10,618 nt of DNA. Source: Gammaproteobacteria bacterium (GTDB taxonomy: Bacteria > Pseudomonadota > Gammaproteobacteria > Pseudomonadales > Azotimanducaceae). How positions within the stretch are numbered: position 1 is the first letter of the stretch; every line of letters starts with the position of its first letter. Made by a program: the position numbers and the translations under genes. The notes beneath the pieces were generated by a model that was given only the letters and a program-made list of their open reading frames with translations, was not told the origin of the DNA and made no database searches. Positions 1-7,046 of the stretch are shown in pieces. The stretch spans positions 1-10,618 of the forward strand of contig VXNE01000072.1 of NCBI GenBank assembly GCA_009840715.1. The letters run 5' to 3'.

Positions 1-1
1 G

Positions 2-418
2 ATCGCCCGGGGGGCGGAGGGCGGCCCGTTCGCGCGCCTGCGTCCGGGTACGGAGCTGGGCGAGGACACCCGGGTCGGCAATTTCGTCGAGACGAAGAAG
101 GCGCGGCTCGGCGCGGGAACGAAAGCGAGCCACCTGGCGTACCTCGGCGACGCGTTCGTCGGCGAGCGCTGCAACGTCGGGGCGGGCACGATCACCTGCA
201 ACTACGACGGGGTCGACAAGCACGAGACCCGCATCGGCGACGAGGTGTTCGTCGGCACCAACACGACGCTGGTGGCCCCTCTCGAAGTGGAAGACGGCGC
301 CTACATCGGCGCCGGGTCCACCATCACGACGCGAGTAGCGGCGGAGCACCTCGCGGTCGGCCGCGCCCGCCAACGCAACATCAAGGGCTGGAAGCCGCCC
401 GCGAAGAGGAAGCGGTAG
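2..418 (+). CDS. glmU: GlmU C-terminal part (N-acetylglucosamine-1-phosphate uridyltransferase / glucosamine-1-phosphate acetyltransferase), 5' truncated
   Basis: Only the last 138 codons are present; the gene begins before the window and ends at TAG 416-418. The visible part is the left-handed beta-helix acetyltransferase domain, built of hexapeptide repeats. This domain acetylates glucosamine-1-phosphate with acetyl-CoA before the missing N-terminal domain makes UDP-GlcNAc in the cytoplasm. Diagnostic segments are ETKKARLG, SHLAYLGDA (its His, codon 131-133, aligns by motif with the catalytic His363 of E. coli GlmU), NVGAGTITCNYDG and GDEVFVGTN. The C-terminal tail is short and basic (KPPAKRKR), as in E. 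coli. It lies 10 bases upstream of glmS, which makes the glucosamine-6-phosphate that feeds the same pathway, so co-transcription is likely. The family assignment is firm; the truncation is only the window edge. Confidence 0.95.
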   Translation: MARGAEGGPFARLRPGTELGEDTRVGNFVETKKARLGAGTKASHLAYLGDAFVGERCNVGAGTITCNYDGVDKHETRIGDEVFVGTNTTLVAPLEVEDGAYIGAGSTITTRVAAEHLAVGRARQRNIKGWKPPAKRKR

Positions 419-428
419 GCCCGCCGCC

Positions 429-2261
429 GTGTGTGGAATCGTCGGCGCGGTCGCGTACCGCAACGTCCCCGGCATCCTGCTCGAAGGCCTGCAGCGCCTC
501 GAGTACCGTGGCTACGACTCCGCCGGCCTCGCCGTCGTGACCGACGACCCCTGCATCGACCGCCGCCGCACCGAAGGCAAGGTCGCGATGCTGGCGGACA
601 GCCTGAGGGAGCGGCCCGTGCGCGGCACCACGGGCATCGCGCACACGCGGTGGGCGACGCACGGCGTGCCGAGCGAGGCGAACGCGCATCCGCACCTCTC
701 GAACGGCCGCATCGCGCTCGTGCACAACGGCATCATCGAGGGGTTCGAGCCGCTCCGCGACGAGATGATCGCGGCGGGTTACCGCTTCGAGTCGGAGACC
801 GACGCCGAAGTCATCGTCCACCTGATCGACTACTACTACGAGCGGGAACGCGACCTGCTCGCCGCCGTGCGCTCGGCGGTGCAGCGTCTCGAAGGCGCCT
901 ATGCCATCGGCGTCATCTGCCGGGACGAGCCGGGACGGATGATCGGGGCGCGCCTCGGCAGCCCGCTGGTCATCGGCGTCGGCATCGAGGAGAACTTCAT
1001 CGCTTCGGACGTGCTGGCGCTGCGGCCCGTGACCGACCGGTTCATCTTCCTCGAGGAGGGGGACCTGGTGGACATCCGCAGCGATTCGATCGGCGTGTGG
1101 AGCGCGGCGAACGAGACGGTGGTGCGCGCGACGGTGCGTGTCGAGCACGTCTTCGACGAGGTGGACAAGGGCAACTACCGCCACCACATGCAGCGCGAGA
1201 TCCACGAACAGCCGCGCGTCGTGCGCGACACCCTGGAAGGCCGCCTCGGCCGGACGCGGGTGCGCGAGCCGGCGTTCGGCGTGCGGGCGCCGACGGTGCT
1301 GGACGAAACGGACGCCGTCACGCTGGTCGCATGCGGGACGGCCTATTACGCGGCCTGCATCGCGCGCCACTGGATCGAGCAGTACGTGGGGATCCCGGCC
1401 CAGGCGGAGATCGCGAGCGAGTGGCGCTACCGGTCGGTGACGGCGCTGCCGCGCAGCCTGTTCCTCTCGCTCTCGCAGTCGGGGGAGACCGCCGACACCC
1501 TGGCAGCGCTCCGGATCGCGAAGCAGGCGGGGTTCGCCCACACGGCGACGGTCTGCAACGTGCCGATGAGTTCGCTGGTGCGCGAGTCGGACATGGCCAT
1601 CATGCTGGAGGCCGGGGCCGAGATCGGCGTCGCTTCCACCAAGGCATTCACGGCGATGCTCGCGGACCTCCTCATGTGGACGATCCTGCTCGGCCGGCGG
1701 CGCGGCATGACGCAGGAACGGGAAGCCGAACTGGTCGGGGCGCTCCATGGCCTTGCCGACGCCGTGGATGCGGTGCTCGCGCTCGACGACCGCCTCCGGC
1801 TGCTCGCGGAGGAGTTCGTCGAACGGCGCCACGCCCTGTTCCTCGGCCGGGGCCCGCACTTCCCGGTGGCCCTCGAGGGCGCCCTCAAGCTCAAGGAGAT
1901 CTCCTACATCCACGCCGAGGGCTATCCCGCGGGGGAACTCAAGCACGGGCCATTGGCGCTGGTCACCGACGAGATGCCGGTGGTGGCGGTCGCGCCGAAC
2001 AACGACCTCTTCGAGAAGACGCGCTCGAACCTGCAGGAAGTGCGCGCCCGGGGCGGACGGCTGTATGTCTTCGCGGACTCGGAGACCGGCTTCGAGGAGG
2101 CCCCCGGGGTCCATGTCATCGAGGTCCCGAAGGTGCACGAGGCCGTCGCCCCGATCGTCTACACCGTCCCATTGCAACTGCTCGCCTATCACGTCGCCGT
2201 GCTCAAGGGCACCGACGTCGATCAGCCGAGGAACCTGGCGAAATCGGTTACGGTCGAATAG
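429..2261 (+). CDS. glmS: Glutamine--fructose-6-phosphate aminotransferase (isomerizing)
   Basis: GlmS makes glucosamine-6-phosphate from fructose-6-phosphate and glutamine, the first committed step of amino-sugar and peptidoglycan precursor synthesis in the cytoplasm. The 610-aa length is standard. The start is GTG at 429, forced by the family: Met is followed by Cys2, the glutaminase nucleophile exposed when Met is removed (CGIVG). The class II glutaminase domain (about 2-220) shows TRWATHG (73-79), HNGIIEG (99-105) and SETDAEV (122-128). The first SIS domain carries CGTAYYAA (302-309), SQSGETADT (349-357) and EIGVASTKA (from 398). The second carries HAEGYPAGELKHGP (495-508). The end, QPRNLAKSVTVE, holds the conserved Lys605. 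No convincing Shine-Dalgarno sequence precedes the GTG, so coupling to glmU translation 10 bases upstream is plausible. I see no room for a glmS riboswitch in that gap. Confidence 0.97.
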   Translation: MCGIVGAVAYRNVPGILLEGLQRLEYRGYDSAGLAVVTDDPCIDRRRTEGKVAMLADSLRERPVRGTTGIAHTRWATHGVPSEANAHPHLSNGRIALVHNGIIEGFEPLRDEMIAAGYRFESETDAEVIVHLIDYYYERERDLLAAVRSAVQRLEGAYAIGVICRDEPGRMIGARLGSPLVIGVGIEENFIASDVLALRPVTDRFIFLEEGDLVDIRSDSIGVWSAANETVVRATVRVEHVFDEVDKGNYRHHMQREIHEQPRVVRDTLEGRLGRTRVREPAFGVRAPTVLDETDAVTLVACGTAYYAACIARHWIEQYVGIPAQAEIASEWRYRSVTALPRSLFLSLSQSGETADTLAALRIAKQAGFAHTATVCNVPMSSLVRESDMAIMLEAGAEIGVASTKAFTAMLADLLMWTILLGRRRGMTQEREAELVGALHGLADAVDAVLALDDRLRLLAEEFVERRHALFLGRGPHFPVALEGALKLKEISYIHAEGYPAGELKHGPLALVTDEMPVVAVAPNNDLFEKTRSNLQEVRARGGRLYVFADSETGFEEAPGVHVIEVPKVHEAVAPIVYTVPLQLLAYHVAVLKGTDVDQPRNLAKSVTVE

Positions 2262-2264
2262 GCG

Positions 2265-4463
2265 TTGGACGTTACCCACATCCTGGACGGTCTCAACGAG
2301 CGTCAGCGCGAGGCGGTGACCGCGCCGGTCGGCAACCTGCTCGTCGTGGCGGGAGCGGGGAGCGGCAAGACGCGCGTGCTGGTGCACCGGATCGCCTGGC
2401 TGATCGAGGCGGAGGGCGCGAGCCCGCACAGTGTTCTGGCCGTCACGTTCACCAACAAGGCCGCGGCCGAGATGCGCTCGCGCACGGAGACGCTCCTCGA
2501 CGCCCCGCCCCGCGCGATGTGGGTGGGGACGTTCCACGGCATCGCGCACCGGCTGCTGCGCATGCACTGGGAGGACGCGGGCCTGCCGCAGAGCTTCCAG
2601 ATCATCGACGCGGACGACCAGCAGCGGCTCGTGCGGCGGGTGCTGCGCTCCCTCGACCTCGACGACCAGCGCTGGCCGCCGCGCCAGGCGTGCTGGTTCA
2701 TCAACGGCCAGAAGGACGAGGGGCGGCGGGCGCACGAGGTGGTGACCGGCGAGGACCACTTCCTCGTCACGCAGAAGAAGATCTACGAGGCCTACGAGGA
2801 GGTGTGCCGCCAGAACGGGGTGGTGGACTTCGCGGAATTGCTGCTGCGGTGCCACGAACTCTGGCTGGAGCGGCCGGACGTGCTCGAGCACTACCGGCAG
2901 CGTTTCGCCCACATCCTGGTCGACGAGTTCCAGGACACGAACACGATCCAGTACGCCTCCCTCCGCGTGCTCGCGGGAGACGAGAGCAGCGTTATGGCCG
3001 TCGGCGACGACGACCAGTCCATTTACGGCTGGCGGGGCGCGAAGATCGAGAACATCCACCGGTTCTCGCAGGACTTCCGGGAGACGAGCATCGTGCGGCT
3101 CGAGCAGAACTACCGCTCGACCGGGACCATCCTGAAGGCGGCCAACGGGCTCATCGACAACAACACCGACCGTCTCGGCAAGGAACTCTGGACGGCGTCC
3201 GGCGACGGCGACCCGATCCTCCTCCACGACGCCTACAACGAGGTGGAGGAAGCCCGGTTCGTGGCGGACCGCTCCCACGAGTGGATCGACGGCGGCGGCA
3301 GCCCCGACGAAGTGGCCGTGCTCTACCGCTCGAACGCGCAGTCACGGCCGCTGGAGGAGGCGTTCCTGCGGGCGGACATCCCGTACCGGATCTACGGCGG
3401 CCTGCGCTTCTTCGAGCGCGCCGAGATCAAGAACGCCCTCGCCTACATGCGCATGATGAACCAGCGTCATTCGGACGTCGCCTTCGAACGCATCGTCAAC
3501 CTGCCGGCGCGGGGCATCGGCCCGAAGTCGGTGGATGCCGTCCGCGCGCTCGCCCGGGAACGCGGCGTCTCCCTGTGGCAGGCGACGAAGCAGGGCATCG
3601 CGGACGGAGGTCTCCGCGGTCGGACGGCGTCGGTGCTCGGGGCGTTCCTGGCGCTGATCGACGACATGGCGGCGGAGGCCGGCACGCATTCGCTCCGCGA
3701 GATCGCGCAGGTCTGCGTCGAGTCCAGCGGCCTGATGGACTATCACAAGAAGGAGCCGGGGGAGCGTGGCCTCGCGCGCAAGGAGAACCTCGAGGAACTG
3801 GTGGCCGCGTGCCGCCGCTTCGAGACCGAACGCACCTTTCCGCTCGACCCGCGCGGGACGGACGGGGGTGACGAGGACGAGGGCTCCATCCTGGACGATT
3901 TCCTCGACCAGGCAGCGCTCGAGTCCGGCGAGTACCAGGCGGAGACGGGCGCGGCGGTGCAGATGATGACGCTGCACTCGGCGAAGGGCCTCGAGTTCCC
4001 GCTGGTCTTCATCACGGGTATGGAGGAAGGGTTGTTCCCGAGCCGGAACTCGGATGGCGAGCCCGGCAGGATGGAAGAGGAGCGCCGGCTCGCCTACGTC
4101 GGCATCACCCGCGCGATGCGGCAGCTCTACCTGACGCGCGCCGAGACGCGGTGGATGTACGGCACGGACTCGTACAATCCCGCGTCCCGGTTCCTGCACG
4201 AGTTGCCGGACGGCACCTGGCAGGAGGTGCGGCTGGGCGGTGCCGTGAAGCGCGCCCGGTTCGGCCCGGCGGCGTCGCCGGCGCTGGAAGCCGCGGACGG
4301 CGCGCTGCGCATCGGACAACGGGTGCACCACGGCAAGTTCGGCGAGGGGATCGTGATGCAGAGCGAGGGGCACGGCGAACGCGCCCGTGTGCAGGTCAAC
4401 TTCGCGGAGGTAGGGGCGAAATGGCTGATGTTGGGCTTTGCCAACCTGGAGACGCTGGATTGA
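2265..4463 (+). CDS. uvrD: UvrD/PcrA-type superfamily 1A DNA helicase (DNA helicase II)
   Basis: This is an ATP-dependent 3'-5' DNA helicase of the family used in nucleotide excision and mismatch repair, 732 aa (E. coli UvrD is 720). The motifs run in canonical order: Q motif LNERQREAV (10-18), Walker A GAGSGKT (30-36), Ia TFTNKAAAEM (61-70), II DEFQDTN (220-226), III GDDDQSIYGWRGA (247-259), IV LEQNYRST (279-286), V MTLHSAKGLEFPLVF (from 568) and VI VGITRA (612-617). The last 50 residues (about 682-731, GQRVHHGKFGEGIV onward) match the Tudor-like C-terminal domain of UvrD/PcrA that contacts RNA polymerase. The start is TTG at 2265, three bases after the glmS stop, giving MDVTHILDGLNERQ, the usual N-terminus. 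No good ribosome binding site is visible, suggesting low-level, coupled translation. Rep is less likely because of the Tudor tail. Confidence 0.95.
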   Translation: MDVTHILDGLNERQREAVTAPVGNLLVVAGAGSGKTRVLVHRIAWLIEAEGASPHSVLAVTFTNKAAAEMRSRTETLLDAPPRAMWVGTFHGIAHRLLRMHWEDAGLPQSFQIIDADDQQRLVRRVLRSLDLDDQRWPPRQACWFINGQKDEGRRAHEVVTGEDHFLVTQKKIYEAYEEVCRQNGVVDFAELLLRCHELWLERPDVLEHYRQRFAHILVDEFQDTNTIQYASLRVLAGDESSVMAVGDDDQSIYGWRGAKIENIHRFSQDFRETSIVRLEQNYRSTGTILKAANGLIDNNTDRLGKELWTASGDGDPILLHDAYNEVEEARFVADRSHEWIDGGGSPDEVAVLYRSNAQSRPLEEAFLRADIPYRIYGGLRFFERAEIKNALAYMRMMNQRHSDVAFERIVNLPARGIGPKSVDAVRALARERGVSLWQATKQGIADGGLRGRTASVLGAFLALIDDMAAEAGTHSLREIAQVCVESSGLMDYHKKEPGERGLARKENLEELVAACRRFETERTFPLDPRGTDGGDEDEGSILDDFLDQAALESGEYQAETGAAVQMMTLHSAKGLEFPLVFITGMEEGLFPSRNSDGEPGRMEEERRLAYVGITRAMRQLYLTRAETRWMYGTDSYNPASRFLHELPDGTWQEVRLGGAVKRARFGPAASPALEAADGALRIGQRVHHGKFGEGIVMQSEGHGERARVQVNFAEVGAKWLMLGFANLETLD

Positions 4464-4477
4464 GGAACAGGATCGAC

Positions 4478-5593
4478 ATGAGACAGGTACTGCGCGTCAT
4501 CGCGGCTGCGGCGCTGACCGTGATTTTGGTCGCCTGCGCGCCGGAGGCCGGGGATTCCGCGGGAACCGATGCCGCGCCGGCCGCCGACACCCGCACGTTC
4601 GAGTGGAAGCTCGTCACGACCTGGCCGAAGAACCTTCCGGCTCTCGGCACGGCGCCGGAGCGGCTGGCGGACATCGTGGGCGAGATGTCCGCCGGGCGAT
4701 TTCAAATCAAGGTCTACGCGGCGGGCGAACTGGTCCCGGCATTCGAGGTCTTCGACGCGGTCGCGGAAGGCAGCGCCGAGATGGGCCACGGCGCCGCCTA
4801 CTACTGGCGCGGCAAGGCCCCCATCGCCGCCATCTTCGCCACGGTGCCGTTCGGCCTGAATGCGCAGGAGATGAACGGCTGGCTGCACTACGGCGGCGGC
4901 CTCGAACTCTGGCGCGAACTCTACGAGCCGTTCGGCGTGGTGCCGCTCGCGGCCGGCAACAGCGGCGTGCAGATGGCCGGCTGGTTCAACAAGGAGATCA
5001 ACTCCCTCGAGGACCTGCAGGGCCTCAAGATGCGCATCCCCGGGATCGGCGGGGAGGTGCTGGAACGGGCCGGGGGCGTCCCCGTGGCTATGCCCGGGTC
5101 GGAGATCTTCACGTCGCTGCAGACCGGTGTCATCGTCGCGGCGGAGTTGGTCGGGCATTACAACGACCTGGCCCTCGGGCTCCAGGAGATCGCCCAGTAC
5201 TACTACTACCCGGGATGGCACGAACCGGGCCCCGCCATCGAGGCGCTGGTCAACCGCGAAGCCTGGGACTCCCTGCCGACGGACCTCAGGGTGATGCTCG
5301 AGACCGCCTGCCGCGCCGTGAACCAGGACATGCTCGACGAGTTCACCGCGCGCAACGCCACGGCGCTCCGGACCCTCGTGGAGGAACACGGCGTCGACGT
5401 GCGCCGCCTGCCGGACGACGTGCTGGCGCGCTTCGCGGAGTTCTCGGACGACGTGCTCGACGAGACGGCGGCGACCGACGAACTGTCGCAGCGGATCCTC
5501 GATTCCTACCGGGCTTTCCAGGGGAGCGTGCGGGAGTACCACGCGATCACGGAGCAGTCGTACCTGGATACGCGGGCGGGGGTGGACGGCTAG
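4478..5593 (+). CDS. TRAP transporter substrate-binding lipoprotein, TakP/DctP type
   Basis: This 371-aa protein is the extracytoplasmic receptor of a tripartite (TRAP) importer. It captures a small, probably carboxylated, substrate for a sodium-driven DctQM membrane pair. ATG 4478 is preceded by GAGGA (4462-4466) and AGGA (4469-4472). The N-terminus is a lipoprotein signal: MR, a hydrophobic stretch, then LVAC with Cys20 as the lipidated residue. The body is strongly TakP-like: TTWPKNLPALGT, YAAGELVPAFEVFDAV, GHGAAYYWRGKAP, GGGLELWRELY, YYYYPGWHEPG. Residues aligning with the TakP ligand and sodium site are Gln165, Arg186, Glu223 and Glu249. The Trp normally after that Glu is Leu224, and the following Pro position is His227. 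The gene sits 14 bases after uvrD. Its expected partners dctQ and dctM lie on the opposite strand beyond the three-gene cassette. The substrate is inferred (2-oxo acid or similar monocarboxylate) and is not shown by the sequence. Confidence 0.92.
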   Translation: MRQVLRVIAAAALTVILVACAPEAGDSAGTDAAPAADTRTFEWKLVTTWPKNLPALGTAPERLADIVGEMSAGRFQIKVYAAGELVPAFEVFDAVAEGSAEMGHGAAYYWRGKAPIAAIFATVPFGLNAQEMNGWLHYGGGLELWRELYEPFGVVPLAAGNSGVQMAGWFNKEINSLEDLQGLKMRIPGIGGEVLERAGGVPVAMPGSEIFTSLQTGVIVAAELVGHYNDLALGLQEIAQYYYYPGWHEPGPAIEALVNREAWDSLPTDLRVMLETACRAVNQDMLDEFTARNATALRTLVEEHGVDVRRLPDDVLARFAEFSDDVLDETAATDELSQRILDSYRAFQGSVREYHAITEQSYLDTRAGVDG

Positions 5594-5708
5594 TTGTCAT
5601 GTTTTCGAGAACTCTCGAAATCTGGATGAGAACGCCGTATTGCGGTACCCTCGCGGCCAGTGAGAACGAACTGCCCTTGACCTTTTCGCCTGCGAGAGTT
5701 CACGGCTC
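5594..5708. promoter_or_regulatory. Leader region of the accessory cassette, with repeats
   Basis: This is 115 bases between the dctP stop and the first cassette gene, in the more A+T-rich DNA of the cassette. It holds an 18-base palindrome (5603-5620), three GAGAAC elements in direct orientation (5607-5612, 5628-5633, 5662-5667; the last two within TGAGAACG), and CGAGAGTTC (5693-5701), an inverted copy of 5609-5617. A -35-like TTGTCA (5594-5599) and TTGACC (5677-5682) are present, but neither has a good -10 box at normal spacing, so I cannot place a promoter. The arrangement fits repressor-controlled transcription of the cassette, which is an inference. Confidence 0.35.
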
Positions 5709-5712
5709 GTGA
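5599..5712 (+). CDS. Possible 37-codon leader ORF overlapping the TIGR04255 gene
   Basis: ATG 5599 opens a 37-codon frame that ends at TGA 5710-5712. It overlaps the GTG start of the next gene (5709) in a GTGA arrangement, which is typical of translational coupling. The product would begin MFSRTLEIWMRTPY; I recognise no family in it. The only upstream purine run is the G-rich stretch near 5578-5584, at poor spacing. The 18-base palindrome falls within its first codons, so ribosome loading and any regulator binding could interfere. The frame is open well upstream through dctP because of high G+C, so the overlap may be chance. Confidence 0.2.
   Translation: MFSRTLEIWMRTPYCGTLAASENELPLTFSPARVHGS
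5603..5620. repeat. 18-base inverted repeat, operator-like
   Basis: The sequence TTTCGAGA-AC-TCTCGAAA has perfect 8-base arms around a 2-base centre. It lies 10 bases after the dctP stop and about 90 bases before the first cassette gene. As RNA it could form a 7-bp stem with a 4-base loop, but no U-run follows on either strand, so a terminator is unlikely. A dimeric regulator binding site is the better guess. No regulator gene is visible in the window. Confidence 0.5.
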
Positions 5713-6536
5713 GTTCGGAAGCTGATCGGAAGTTGGCAAGCTTCCGAAATCCGCCGCTCCATGAGGTCGCTCTGTCGGTTCAGTTTGAATCGGTTGCGGC
5801 GTTGACTATCGCTCACGTCGGCAAGTTCTGGCATGACATCCGGGACCGATTCCCACTGGTTCAGGAGCAGCCTGCGTTGTCTTCTCCCGCTATCGAGCGG
5901 GATGCGGCTCGCATCGACAATCAAGAGCTAGTGATAGGTCCCGTACCGCCCCGGGCGCGGCTATGGCTTCTGGACAGCGAGAGGCGTGAGCTCATACAGA
6001 TCCAACACGACCGGTTCATTCGAAACTGGCGAAAAACCGGGGGAGATGACCGCTATCCCAGGTACGACGAACACATCAGGCCGCGCTTCGAATCAGACTA
6101 TCGGGCATTCTGTGACTTCGTAAGAGGCGAGGGGTTTGGTGACATCCAAGCGTCGCAGTGCGAGGTTTCTTACTTCAACCGGATCCCGGTGGCAGCGCCC
6201 GTCTGGCGTTCGTTCGCAGACATGCACAAGGTTTTCTGCCTGTACTCCCCGGTGGATGCCGGACCGCTGCCTATCACGGCGGAAGGTTTGCAGTGGCGGC
6301 AGAGCTTTGCGATCTCACGAGGTGCGGAGTTCACCGGGCGTCTGTATACGGAGATTACACCGGCGGTTGTGAACGGCGAGCCCGTAATCCGCTACGACTT
6401 GACCGTCAGAGGACACTCGGAGTCGGGTTCCGTTACCGATACTATGGCGTTTCTGGACCTTGGCCGACGCCTTATCGTCGAGTACTTCGCAAGGTCCACA
6501 TCATCGGACATGCACCAAGTGTGGGAAAGGGAATAG
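5709..6536 (+). CDS. TIGR04255 family protein, function unknown (cassette gene 1)
   Basis: The product is 275 aa with no signal peptide or membrane segment, so probably cytoplasmic. I assign it from memory of the TIGR04255 signature, a sporadically distributed family of unknown function with this length. It has the N-terminal NPPLHEVALSVQFE, the RDRFPLVQEQP block, RARLWLLD, ELIQIQHDRFIRNWRK, YPRYDEHIRPRFE and QCEVSYFNRIP (residues about 150-160). No catalytic motif stands out. The start is GTG 5709, the only conventional initiator: upstream the frame is open only to 5664 and has no ATG, GTG or TTG. The weak GAGAG at 5694-5698 may serve as ribosome binding site. G+C is about 55-57% in sampled rows, well below the neighbours, which indicates horizontal acquisition. 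It is three bases from the next gene and clearly operonic with it. The family call is fairly sure; the role is unknown. Confidence 0.8.
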   Translation: MSSEADRKLASFRNPPLHEVALSVQFESVAALTIAHVGKFWHDIRDRFPLVQEQPALSSPAIERDAARIDNQELVIGPVPPRARLWLLDSERRELIQIQHDRFIRNWRKTGGDDRYPRYDEHIRPRFESDYRAFCDFVRGEGFGDIQASQCEVSYFNRIPVAAPVWRSFADMHKVFCLYSPVDAGPLPITAEGLQWRQSFAISRGAEFTGRLYTEITPAVVNGEPVIRYDLTVRGHSESGSVTDTMAFLDLGRRLIVEYFARSTSSDMHQVWERE

Positions 6537-6539
6537 ACC

Positions 6540-7046
6540 ATGTTGGCGTTTCTATCACGAGAAGAAGGGCCGGACGCGTTCGTAGAGGGAGGTAGTTCTG
6601 TTGAGAAGGCGCCGGTTCTGGAGTTGAAACCTGTTGAGCGGAGCTGGGCAGTTCTGACTGACAGTAAGCCGAGTTGGGTGGATTCGACCCTGAAGCAGCT
6701 GGGGAGAATCTCCGAGTTGCGAGAGGATTGGGACTCCTACGGAGCCCGGATCATAACCAAGTCGAGAATCCCACAGGTGTACAGCCTGATTCAGTCGGTA
6801 ATGGATGATAGGGCCCCCGCGCCAACGTTGATCCCAACACCGGATGGGAGCATCCAGGTCGAGTGGCACTCGTATGAGGTCGAACTCGAAGTCTTGCTGA
6901 CATCCGACGCAGATCTGGAAGTGGTCTTTGAGGACCTCCGCGGGGAAGTCCCCGCGTTTGAGGGTGTGTTGAGGTACGACGTTGCACCCTTGGTCGAGTA
7001 CGTGCGGTTGCTCGCCGTGCGTGCGCAGGGGGGCGAAGATGGTTGA
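6540..7046 (+). CDS. Small acidic protein with WDSYGA and PTPDGS..VEW motifs, function unknown (cassette gene 2)
   Basis: This is a 168-aa soluble protein with ATG 6540 preceded by a good Shine-Dalgarno sequence, AAGGGA at 6527-6532. After a variable N-terminus of about 50 residues there is a helical segment ending LGRISELREDWDSYGARII. A second conserved-looking block follows, APAPTLIPTPDGSIQVEWH, and then an acidic, beta-rich stretch (EVELEVLLTSDADLEVVFEDL). I recall proteins with the same DWDSYGA and P.P.GG..LEW pattern as widespread small hypotheticals, but I know no named function. The charge is strongly acidic, in contrast to the basic C-terminus of the next product. The gene lies three bases after the TIGR04255 gene, and its TGA shares one base with the ATG of the next gene. 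Base composition is about 57% G+C in a sampled row, as in the rest of the cassette. Confidence 0.8.
   Translation: MLAFLSREEGPDAFVEGGSSVEKAPVLELKPVERSWAVLTDSKPSWVDSTLKQLGRISELREDWDSYGARIITKSRIPQVYSLIQSVMDDRAPAPTLIPTPDGSIQVEWHSYEVELEVLLTSDADLEVVFEDLRGEVPAFEGVLRYDVAPLVEYVRLLAVRAQGGEDG

Noticed and set aside
381..3278. A 965-codon open frame on the - strand across glmS and uvrD
   Set aside because: It is antisense to two genes with complete family motifs. Its translation is low-complexity, rich in Arg, Val, Asp and His, as expected for the complement of high-GC coding DNA.
431..3871. A 1146-codon + strand open frame overlapping glmS and uvrD
   Set aside because: It is a +2 shadow frame with Arg/Gly/Pro-rich translation and no recognisable domain, while the real genes occupy the other frame.
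4127..5542. A long - strand frame across the end of uvrD and dctP
   Set aside because: It is antisense to a clear TRAP binding lipoprotein and the helicase tail, and has no family features.
5603..5620. Intrinsic terminator for dctP
   Set aside because: The hairpin has no following U-run on the + strand, and its stem is only moderately G+C-rich, so an operator fits better.
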